Shown piece by piece: positions 1 through 5,348 of a DNA stretch of 8,701 nucleotides (position 1 is the stretch's first letter; the number at the start of each line of letters is the position of its first letter). The notes beneath the pieces were generated by a model, which was not told the origin of the DNA, did no database searches, and saw only the letters and a program-made list of their open reading frames with translations. Position numbers and translations under genes: made by a program. The stretch covers positions 1 through 8,701 of the forward strand of contig JAJNBK010000048.1 in the NCBI GenBank assembly GCA_021155845.1. Direction: 5' to 3'. This DNA is from Nitrososphaeraceae archaeon. Its GTDB lineage: Archaea > Thermoproteota > Nitrososphaeria > Nitrososphaerales > Nitrososphaeraceae.

Positions 1-141
1 CTGTCTTTCTCTTTCTTCTGCTAACAGATTTCGAATTCCTGCCCGAACAATTTCTGATCGTCCTGAAAAACCAAGAACATTTTGTAATTTATCTATCTCC
101 GATAGGATCTCTTGATTGAGTGATATACTTACTATTGCCAA
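1..141 (-). CDS. Ribbon-helix-helix (NikR/CopG-like) transcriptional regulator, N-terminal part
   Basis: The first 47 codons of a gene that runs off the left edge of the window. Reading leftward from a TTG start at 141-139, the protein begins MAIVSISLNQEIL and continues with a helix, then GFSGRSEIVRAGIR and NLLAEERERQ. This is the classic ribbon-helix-helix fold: a beta strand (residues 2-8) that enters the DNA major groove, helix A (about 9-24), and helix B beginning at the G-x-S-x-R-S-E turn (about 25-43). Many archaeal proteins of this kind act as metal-responsive repressors like NikR, but the metal-binding C-terminal domain is outside the window, so metal sensing is inferred. An in-frame TAA lies a short way upstream and no ATG occurs between it and the TTG. 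A TATA-like box about 23 nt upstream fits a leaderless transcript. The gene is divergent from the znu remnants, so control of zinc or manganese uptake is its likely role. Confidence 0.82.
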   Translation of the reverse strand, partial: MAIVSISLNQEILSEIDKLQNVLGFSGRSEIVRAGIRNLLAEERERQ

Positions 142-356
142 TATATTATTAAGATATTTATATATAAATATACATTTATTATTATTAAATTACATTCTTA
201 AATATACAAACAATCTCAATTTGATGACAATAAATCAGCATAGTCGAAATTGTTTTGGTTATGCCAATTGCATTAATCAGAACCATCTATCTAAACAAAA
301 TCAATTCTAAATTAGTTATTATATTATTAGGTTAATATCTTGAATAAGTTATTAAA
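142..356. other. AT-rich divergent intergenic region with possible faint znuA traces
   Basis: Apart from the TATA palindrome, no intact gene is visible. In one + frame, from about 253, an F-W-L string followed by scattered residues and an L-Y-Y ... N-x-x-x-N-K-L-L-K stretch (about 316-357) weakly resembles the middle of ZnuA-type proteins (the H-x-W-L-D-P region and the following helix). Several stop codons interrupt it. I treat this as a possible highly eroded 5' part of the znuA pseudogene. Confidence 0.35.
154..171 (-). promoter_or_regulatory. TATA box in an 18-bp perfect palindrome, possible autoregulatory operator
   Basis: The sequence ATATTTATATATAAATAT equals its own reverse complement. 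Its centre lies about 22 nt upstream of the TTG start of the RHH regulator, where an archaeal TATA box would sit for a leaderless transcript. RHH dimers bind short inverted repeats, so this site could be both promoter and operator. However, palindromes arise easily from pure A/T sequence, so the operator reading is inference only. Confidence 0.45.
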
Positions 357-686
357 ATGAAATTTTCATATTGTGGGCAGTCAGACTTTATTGTATTCCA
401 TAATTTATTCAGCCAATCTATATAAAAAATAGTACATCAACACAATTTACTAGGATTTGGATTAGAAGATACATTAATAAAAAGATTGTAATTAATCAAA
501 ATGATAGATCAATTGAAAACCGATATTATTTATTATAATGAGTTAATCCATTCTGACTTGGCAAATTGTATTGAAGAGACTGCTAATAGTCAGGTACTTA
601 TTTTAAATTCTATAAAGAGAGCACATCAGGAAGAAAAAAAAGGTATTGGTTATATAAAAAGAATGGATCATAATGTGCTATCCTAA
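357..686 (+). pseudogene. znuA: Remnant of a ZnuA/TroA-family Zn/Mn-binding protein (C-terminal half)
   Basis: One frame can be read through the whole segment with internal stops at 423-425 and 489-491. The order of motifs is that of the C-terminal lobe of cluster A-I metal-binding proteins. First comes C-x-x-x-DFIVFHN (384-404), which carries the conserved metal-ligand His. Next is HQHNLLGFGLED (435-470), corresponding to the usual 'GLSPE' region. Then come LIKMIDQLKTDIIYYNEL and IEETANSQVLILNSI, which are the Rossmann-like helix and strand with the E-L and V-L-x-L-x-P-I positions. The last part, EEKKGIGYIKRM, is the usual terminal helix. The piece after the second stop is open from ATG 501 (61 codons) and ends 13 nt before the znuC start. 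Signal peptide and N-terminal lobe are not recognisable. This metal receptor would have fed the ZnuC transporter but cannot work as read. Family identity is pattern recognition, not a database match. Confidence 0.7.
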
Positions 687-687
687 A

Positions 688-697
688 GGTGGAGAGG
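688..697 (+). promoter_or_regulatory. Shine-Dalgarno-like site that favours the TTG start of znuC
   Basis: GGTGGAGAGG lies 2-12 nt before the TTG at 700. Its GGTG and GGAG elements match the archaeal anti-SD sequence, with spacings of about 8 and 5 nt. No such motif precedes the in-frame ATG at 673, which would overlap the upstream reading frame by 14 nt. The site therefore supports the TTG as start. Confidence 0.5.
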
Positions 698-699
698 GA

Positions 700-1431
700 T
701 TGCAAGTAGTAAATATTGACAATGTCTCTTATGGATTTAATTCGGCTCTTGTTCTTGAAAACATTTCATTTACAGTAGACAAAGGCGATTTTGTAGGAAT
801 AATTGGTCCTAATGGTGCCGGCAAAACTACTCTATTTCGTTCAATGCTTGGATTACTGGAAGACTATCAAGGCAGAATTACATTCTTTGGTGAGGATATT
901 CGTAAAAATAGAAATATACTTCAAAAGATAGGTTATATCCCACAGAAAAATTCAATAGATCAAGGCTTCCCTGCAACAGTTGAAGAAATTGTTTCATTAG
1001 GAATTACTAGTAGAAGACCATCCAAAAACAAAATAAATTATGCTATCGAAACGGTAGGATTATTTGATCAGAAAACCAAAAGAATTGGCGAATTATCCGG
1101 TGGACAGCAACAACGGGTTCTCATTGCAAAAGCTCTAGCAAATGAACCAGAATTGTTAATACTTGACGAACCAGTTACAGGAATTGATCTGGAAACACAG
1201 AACAAATTTTATATTTTGCTAAAGAAATTAAATGAAGAGAATAAGATCACGATAATATGGGCCTCTCATGATCTAGACGCAGTAAAAAAACTTGCAAATA
1301 AGATTGCATGTGTTAACAGACGCATATTCTTCCATGGCGATGCTACTATCTTTTTTGAAAACAATGAATTACTAAAAAAATATTCTGAATCAACAATGCA
1401 AGCACACATGCAATTGCACGATCATAGTTAA
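700..1431 (+). CDS. znuC: Zn/Mn-type metal ABC transporter, ATP-binding protein (ZnuC-like)
   Basis: ATPase subunit of a cluster A-I metal importer; it would power the permease ZnuB on the cytoplasmic face of the membrane. From the TTG start the protein has 243 residues, the usual size. All ABC motifs are present: Walker A GPNGAGKT (36-43), Q-loop Gln 82 in IGYIPQK, signature LSGGQQQR (132-139), Walker B LLILDEP (152-158) with catalytic Glu 157, and H-loop His 190 in WASHD. The string after the Q-loop (SIDQGFPATVEEIV) is typical of the ZnuC/MntB/TroB branch. The C-terminus ends HMQLHDHS, a small His cluster as often seen in zinc transport proteins. An ATG at 673 (252 residues) is the alternative start, but the RBS and family N-terminus favour TTG 700. 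Its partners look broken: the upstream znuA is a remnant and no intact permease follows. The ATPase is thus an apparent orphan, perhaps used with another permease. Whether the metal is zinc or manganese cannot be decided. Confidence 0.9.
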   Translation: MQVVNIDNVSYGFNSALVLENISFTVDKGDFVGIIGPNGAGKTTLFRSMLGLLEDYQGRITFFGEDIRKNRNILQKIGYIPQKNSIDQGFPATVEEIVSLGITSRRPSKNKINYAIETVGLFDQKTKRIGELSGGQQQRVLIAKALANEPELLILDEPVTGIDLETQNKFYILLKKLNEENKITIIWASHDLDAVKKLANKIACVNRRIFFHGDATIFFENNELLKKYSESTMQAHMQLHDHS

Positions 1432-1443
1432 TACAAAAATAAT

Positions 1444-1570
1444 ATGGAAATTATTGAATTAATTTTAGGCACAAGCATTTATGGCAATGGTTGTCTTCCC
1501 TATGATTTGTAAATAAATAATTTATTAAAAGGCTTTACCATTTAGTGATGCATTGGACAATAGAGTATTT
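1444..1570 (+). pseudogene. Possible 5' scrap of a ZnuB-type metal permease
   Basis: A short frame starts with ATG 12 nt after the znuC stop, exactly where znuB normally begins. It reads MEIIELILGTSIYGNG before ending at TAA 1510-1512. The same frame then gives LLKGFTI, and a shift of one base gives SDALDN (1544-1561). These pieces resemble the first helix start and the conserved '(L)K-R-x-x-L-x-S/G-D-A-L-x-H' segment of cluster A-I permeases. A further piece at 1867-1932 (LPGSIASAIV and on to VVIVKR, then TGA) might be the end of the last helix. The space up to the next gene (about 546 nt) is shorter than a full permease gene (about 800 nt). Each match alone is weak; position and order make the remnant plausible. 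Confidence 0.35.
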
Positions 1571-1977
1571 TAAATTACAGCACTACTACTTACATACATG
1601 TTTCTTTCTAAGAGAAATATATGAATTCTAAGAATGAATTATTGTCTTTTATCTATAGGTTCAACTACTAACTACCTTAATCCGAAACAGTTTGTTCTTT
1701 ATTCTATCAAAAACTGCTACTTGGTATTCAATAACGCGGTTCATAAATTATTATAGATCGACTTGTATCATATGAGCATCTTTATTCCTTAAATCTTACA
1801 ATATGCTGAAAGTAATAATATAGGTTTAACATAGTAGAAAATAGAGGAAGAACAGGATTAAAGATATTACCTGGCAGTATTGCGTCAGCAATTGTAACGT
1901 ATGCACATTGCTCTGTAGTCATAGTAAAAAGATGAAGTATATTCATAATCAAGTCTAATACGGATAGGTAAGATCGC
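1571..1977. other. Gene-free interval between the znu remnants and the exporter
   Basis: AT-rich, with many stops in all frames. Besides the possible last piece of a decayed permease at 1867-1935, I see no coding frame, structured RNA or repeat here. The interval separates convergent genes, so it should contain the 3' ends of both transcripts, but no clear T-run terminator could be picked out. Confidence 0.4.
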
Positions 1978-2997
1978 TTATTGTTTTCTCCTTGGAATAA
2001 TTGATAGATAACGAGTATGCATGTGAATTACATATATTCCGAGAAATCCTAAAACACCTCCCAGAATAGCAAGAAATATATTTTCAGGTAAATTACTCGT
2101 GATTCCTAATTCTTTCAGTATTATTTGTATTAAGACAGTAATAAGAATACTGGAAGACCCTATCGTTGCTGTAATAGATGCTCCTATTTTGCTTAAGCCA
2201 GTAGTATAACATAGTGATCCAATAAAAGGAAGAAATGAAAAGAGGAGTAATATTATAATAGTAATTATCAATGGCTGTTGCTGAAATGAAGACCCCCAGG
2301 CTGATGATGATAATATTTCTTGAGATTCATACAAAAACCCAATCATAAAAGCAACCAAAATTAATCCAGAGACTAGCATGGAGGCTCCTGCCACTTCTAT
2401 AGATGAATGTATTGAAACAAGTTTGGTTAAAAAGAGAACGCCAATTGCAAATCCAAGGGCTGAAAAAATTGCTTCTATATCACCAAAGGTAATTAATGTT
2501 GACGGCGATGTTATTACTGTCCCTATACCATGGTCATCAAGAACATCTCCTGCATCACTTGCTACCGCCATTAAGAATCCAATTAATGCCAGAACAATAC
2601 CAATAACTCGAATTCTATCTAAATTCTCATTCAAGAAAATTCGTGCTAAAACAACTATAATAACAATTTCAAGAGGACCAGCAATAAGGGCTTCTTTTGA
2701 GGCGCCAATTCGGCTAATAGAATCATACCATGTAAATATCCCAATTGCTAGCAAGAAACAAGCCAAAATGAGATTTTTCCATGATTTTGAGAATAGCGTA
2801 GATATTCCTTTCTTTTTCATAAAAAAAGCCGCAATAAGTGACAGCATAATGCCTGCCAAGGTTATGCTTATGGCTGAAAGCATGATGGGAGGAATTTGCA
2901 GGGAAGTGGTAGTTAAAAATTCAATGAGAATTGATTCTACAGATAGAGTTATTGCATAAATAAAAACGACCCACGATTTGTGTATTAACAATGGCAA
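1978..2997 (-). CDS. EamA/DMT-superfamily membrane transporter
   Basis: A 339-residue integral membrane protein with ten predicted helices, at roughly 9-29, 37-60, 75-93, 103-122, 130-147, 168-193, 201-222, 242-267, 272-294 and 306-325. It is the duplicated 5+5 layout of the drug/metabolite transporter superfamily. The first EamA repeat is well visible: G-A-S-K-E-A-L near 98-104, then the L-x-E (FLNENL) and VIGIVLALIGFLMA pattern. The second repeat has SKIGASITATIGSSS followed by KELGI and a glycine-rich last helix. A soluble Asp/Gly-rich loop (148-166) separates the halves. The substrate cannot be told from sequence; relatives export amino acids, nucleotides or drugs. The start is TTG at 2997-2995, with another TTG two codons later. 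The next Met is at residue 39, inside helix 2, so the TTG region is preferred. It is transcribed alone, convergent with the znu genes, and shows no damage. Confidence 0.88.
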   Translation of the reverse strand: MPLLIHKSWVVFIYAITLSVESILIEFLTTTSLQIPPIMLSAISITLAGIMLSLIAAFFMKKKGISTLFSKSWKNLILACFLLAIGIFTWYDSISRIGASKEALIAGPLEIVIIVVLARIFLNENLDRIRVIGIVLALIGFLMAVASDAGDVLDDHGIGTVITSPSTLITFGDIEAIFSALGFAIGVLFLTKLVSIHSSIEVAGASMLVSGLILVAFMIGFLYESQEILSSSAWGSSFQQQPLIITIIILLLFSFLPFIGSLCYTTGLSKIGASITATIGSSSILITVLIQIILKELGITSNLPENIFLAILGGVLGFLGIYVIHMHTRYLSIIPRRKQ

Positions 2998-3021
2998 ATA
3001 GTAATAACAGCTAAGAAACCA

Positions 3022-3034
3022 CTACATATAATAT
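3022..3034 (-). promoter_or_regulatory. Possible TATA box of the EamA-family transporter gene
   Basis: On the minus strand an A/T-only stretch reading ATATTATATG is centred about 31 nt before the TTG start. That would place transcription start a few bases before the start codon, as is common for nearly leaderless archaeal mRNAs. The surrounding DNA is also AT-rich, so the match is not strong. Confidence 0.3.
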
Positions 3035-3588
3035 GAAGATTCAATCTTGGAGCAGAGCAGGGCCTATCTGCACCAATGATAAAATGCCTAATTTTTCAAT
3101 GATATGCCTATATTTAATAACAAGATAAGTCATCTTACACAGAAAGAATATAACTTTTAATAAGATATAATTTAGTATTCTACTTATCAACTTAAAAATC
3201 AAATACACAAGTTATTGTTCTCTAAACCTTCTTTTGCAGACAAAGATAATAGTAATTAGAAGGCAGAGTAAGATGATATAATATACAAAATATATATAAT
3301 TAGAATAATAATAATTAATCTGAATATATCTTTCCAGAATATGATTTAATCAAGCAAAGGAACAATATCTACTAGCAAGCTAAGAGTATTAGAAATGATG
3401 ATAATGAGGACTACAATTAGTATGAATGAAGAGCATATACACCATAGAGAGCTAGTTTCATCACTACTTGTGGCAAATATTACAAAATTCTCACACAGTA
3501 GTAAGTATCCTAACCTACTCTCTAAAACAACATGCTTCCAACTAATCTAGTCCTACAATTATATAAGTAATTAAGCATCTTCTTTAAA

Positions 3589-3637
3589 GTGGTCTTCTTT
3601 ATTCATTTCTTTATTTCTTTCTTTCTTCTCTAAGTTA
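3589..3637 (+). repeat. Pyrimidine-rich CTTT/TTC low-complexity tract
   Basis: Nearly every base is T or C, built from repeated CTTT, TTTC and TTCTT units (for example CTTTATTTCTTTCTTTCTT). Such homopurine-homopyrimidine tracts can form triplexes or slip during replication. Its function is unknown. Confidence 0.55.
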
Positions 3638-3697
3638 CGTCATTCCAGATCTAATAGACTACAATAGATTGATTCAGCTCATATCAAAAGAAATTGT

Positions 3698-3720
3698 TAA
3701 AAAAAAGAAAGTAGAAAAAC
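3698..3720 (-). terminator. Possible oligo-T terminator of the uvr transcript
   Basis: On the minus strand the sequence reads as two T-rich runs (TTTTTCTACTTTCTTTTTTT) about 90 nt after the uvrC stop codon. Archaeal RNA polymerase commonly stops at such T-runs without a hairpin. It is the only such site near the end of the cluster. Confidence 0.35.
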
Positions 3721-3730
3721 TGTTGTTATT

Positions 3731-3756
3731 GTTTTCTCTCTCTTTCTCTTTCTCTA
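3731..3756 (+). repeat. CT/CTTT microsatellite tract
   Basis: A second pyrimidine tract (TTTTCTCTCTCTTTCTCTTT and on) lies between the presumed terminator and the uvrC stop. It has the same composition as the tract at 3589-3637, so both may come from one slippage-prone background. Confidence 0.5.
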
Positions 3757-3790
3757 TGCGGTCATAATGGTATATGGTTATTCTTCTGAC

Positions 3791-3808
3791 TCTCTATCTA
3801 TCTATCTA
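3791..3808 (+). repeat. TCTA tetranucleotide repeat overlapping the uvrC stop codon
   Basis: TCTC followed by TCTATCTATCTATCTA; its last unit supplies the TAG stop of the uvrC frame on the minus strand. The repeat sits where a longer UvrC would continue toward a helix-hairpin-helix domain, so repeat expansion may have helped to set the present C-terminus. Confidence 0.6.
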
Positions 3809-5104
3809 ATTACTAGAACTCAATTTTCTCAGGTTAACATTATATGCTAAGCCAAATCTGTGGGCTTCATTTCTAATGTGCTGAAGCATCTTAAGTGCAG
3901 GGCTATTCCTTGAAAGAATTATGGGCTCAGATGAATAAGGAGTATAGATTTCTTCATTTTCTTTTGCAAGGGATATACAGGGAATATCTATTCCTAATTT
4001 ATGAAGACCATTAATCGCAGAATGTAACTGTCCTTTTCCTCCGTCAATTACTATCAAGTCTGGCATTTGATATTTGCTATTAATCTTTTCGTCAGGATGT
4101 GAGTATCTACGCGTTACAATTTCTTCAATCATTGCAAAGTCGTTTTGGGTAAATAGCTTTGTCTTAATTCTGAATTTTCTATAACCGGCTTTATTTGGAT
4201 GACCATTAATGAACCTAGTACAGGATCCAACAGCAAATGTAGTTCCGAAATTTGATATATCAAAGCAATCTATTACATATGGCATAGTCGGTAATTGAAG
4301 AATTTTCTTTAGTTCTACTATAGAGGGATCATAGTTATTTCCAGCGTAAAGATTAATATTGCGTAGAACTAGTTCCATTAACTGCCTTTTTTCTTTCATC
4401 GGGAATTGAGAGGAAATCTGAATAATACTCACCTTACGCTCAGCGAGTTTTTCCAATAACTCTTCTAAAGATTGCTTTGACTCGGGTTCTTCGTTCACAT
4501 ATATATATCTCGGAATTACTGGGACTGTTGAATAATACTGTGATATGAAGGTAGAAAGGGAATTGTCTCCAACCAATTCAAATTCAAATCGTTTCCGATC
4601 ACTGATAACGCCGCGAGTTCTCCGTAAAGTCATTATATTTGCAATACCTTTTTCCTCCTCCTTCACTATTCCAATATATTCTTCGTCAGAATTGCCATTT
4701 ACGGCTTTTTCCATTTTCTGTTTTACACGTAAATTGTTCAATCTATGCAGTGTATCACGAATTTCCATTGCCTTTTCATACTGTTGAAGCTCTGATGCTT
4801 GCTTCATCTTATATTCCATTTCGTTTATAAAATTATCAATACTGCTTTTTCCTTCTAATATTCTCTGTAAGGCAATAACATTTCTTATATATTCTGTTCT
4901 AGCCATATCATTAATACAAGGTGCATCACAATTCTTAATGAAATATTCTAAACATGGTTTCTTCGGCAGTTTGTCACAGATTCTAATCTTGAATAACTTT
5001 CTTAAAAGCCCCACAGTAAGAAACTTTGAACTACCTCTTACGAAAGGACCATATATTTTGCCCTTTGGTCCATGAAATTCTCCATTTCTATTACGTCTTG
5101 CCAC
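3806..5104 (-). CDS. uvrC: UvrC C-terminal fragment: Cys cluster, UVR domain and RNase H-like nuclease
   Basis: An open stretch of 432 residues from GTG 5104 (a Val codon in intact UvrC, so perhaps not a true start). Domains in order: the end of the GIY-YIG region; four Cys at 43, 51, 59 and 63, in the place where E. coli UvrC holds an iron-sulfur cluster; a UVR motif (about 88-126) that binds UvrB; then the RNase H-like endonuclease that makes the 5' incision. Its active-site residues are visible as Asp 282 in CFDISN, Asp 354 in VIDGGKGQL and His 415 in NEAHRF. The protein ends 17 residues after that His, so the usual C-terminal (HhH)2 DNA-binding domain is absent. This may be normal for the lineage or another truncation. 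If translated, it could keep UvrB binding and 5' nuclease residues. Confidence 0.7.
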   Translation of the reverse strand: MARRNRNGEFHGPKGKIYGPFVRGSSKFLTVGLLRKLFKIRICDKLPKKPCLEYFIKNCDAPCINDMARTEYIRNVIALQRILEGKSSIDNFINEMEYKMKQASELQQYEKAMEIRDTLHRLNNLRVKQKMEKAVNGNSDEEYIGIVKEEEKGIANIMTLRRTRGVISDRKRFEFELVGDNSLSTFISQYYSTVPVIPRYIYVNEEPESKQSLEELLEKLAERKVSIIQISSQFPMKEKRQLMELVLRNINLYAGNNYDPSIVELKKILQLPTMPYVIDCFDISNFGTTFAVGSCTRFINGHPNKAGYRKFRIKTKLFTQNDFAMIEEIVTRRYSHPDEKINSKYQMPDLIVIDGGKGQLHSAINGLHKLGIDIPCISLAKENEEIYTPYSSEPIILSRNSPALKMLQHIRNEAHRFGLAYNVNLRKLSSSN

Positions 5105-5274
5105 AAGCAGGCGGGGAAAAACTTCATCCGTGATTTTAGACGAGAGGTTTTCCAGTTGTTGTTATTAGTATTATTATTTTTTGAAAGTGAAAAATAAGAT
5201 TTAAGTCGCTTACGTATATTTTTCGCTTTTCCAATGTAAATTATTTTCCCTTCTTTATTTTTCATCAAATACAC
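5038..5274 (-). CDS. uvrC: UvrC N-terminal fragment: partial GIY-YIG nuclease domain with out-of-frame tail
   Basis: This is the only piece of the uvrC 5' half that can be opened from a standard codon (GTG at 5274-5272). It encodes 78 residues, but only the first 47 or so are UvrC-like: the V-Y of the GVY motif (residues 1-2), YIG at 13-15, then [14 protein letters not shown] with Arg 23 and Tyr 27, which match the catalytic Arg and Tyr of Thermotoga UvrC. After SLSKNNN comes an Asn-rich stretch (NNNTNNNN) where the family has a short loop, then NWKTSRL. From there the frame is wrong, and the residues to the stop at 5038 are antisense to nothing known. The catalytic Glu is lacking, so this fragment alone should not make the 3' incision. 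Confidence 0.6.
   Translation of the reverse strand: MYLMKNKEGKIIYIGKAKNIRKRLKSYFSLSKNNNTNNNNWKTSRLKSRMKFFPACLWQDVIEMENFMDQRAKYMVLS
5156..5176 (+). repeat. TTG/TTA trinucleotide repeat in uvrC (Asn-rich run)
   Basis: Seven near-perfect TTG/TTA/GTA triplets. On the coding strand they are AAT/AAC codons giving NNNTNNNN in a loop of the GIY-YIG domain. The run lies about 20 nt from the deletion junction. Confidence 0.7.
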
Positions 5275-5332
5275 ACCAGGATCCTGAGGGATTTGCTTTC
5301 CTATGATAGAAGAGATGTCTAGTGTAGGAGGC

Positions 5333-5344
5333 GATGATGATGAT
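5333..5344 (+). repeat. (GAT)4 repeat at the uvrA-uvrC junction
   Basis: Four GAT units lie between the uvrA stop and the first recognisable uvrC residues. In the uvrC frame the repeat reads as Ser codons. The uvrC start codon would be expected in this short gap, and none is there. Confidence 0.65.
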
Positions 5345-5348
5345 GTGA

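Larger units (their letters stand above)
2998..3805. other. About 800-nt intergenic region without a convincing gene
   Basis: The region is very AT-rich on the left (3100-3350), with runs such as ATATATATAATTAG, and pyrimidine-rich on the right (3590-3810). The longest small frame I noticed is 51 codons (3395-3550, +); it lacks an SD and any family signature. No tRNA-like cloverleaf, CRISPR or inverted terminal repeat was seen. The two outer genes are both on the minus strand, so the interval holds the end of the uvr transcript and the promoter of the transporter gene. Confidence 0.5.
3806..5322 (-). pseudogene. uvrC: uvrC, excinuclease ABC subunit C, broken by start loss, internal deletion and frameshift
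   Basis: UvrC cuts the damaged strand on both sides of a lesion after UvrAB have marked it. Here the gene is in two frames. Frame one starts at the expected N-terminus LDISSI...[17 protein letters not shown] (from about 5322), includes the YIG motif, and runs to about 5140. Frame two resumes with [15 protein letters not shown] and continues to the stop. Normal UvrC has about 45 more residues between 'TSRL' and 'KITDE', carrying the catalytic Glu and the L-I-K-x-x-x-P-x-(F/Y)-N-x-x-L segment of the GIY-YIG domain; these are absent. No ATG, GTG or TTG lies in frame between the TGA inside uvrA and the GTG at 5274, so the normal N-terminus cannot be started at a standard codon. It follows uvrA within about 30 nt and would be co-transcribed. 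The parts downstream of the gap look well conserved, which suggests recent damage. Confidence 0.88.

Noticed and set aside
116..310. 64-codon frame on the + strand
   Set aside because: It overlaps the start and promoter of the RHH gene on the other strand and has a low-complexity Leu/Ile/Asn/Tyr composition. At most it crosses traces of decayed znuA.
2378..2959. 193-codon frame antisense to the EamA-family transporter
   Set aside because: A shadow of the opposite gene: no hydrophobic or domain pattern of its own, while the minus-strand frame gives a complete ten-helix transporter.
3395..3550. 51-codon + frame beginning near MRTTISMNEEH
   Set aside because: The first residues look a little like an RHH beta strand, but the rest does not follow the fold. 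There is no SD, and chance frames of this length are common in such DNA.
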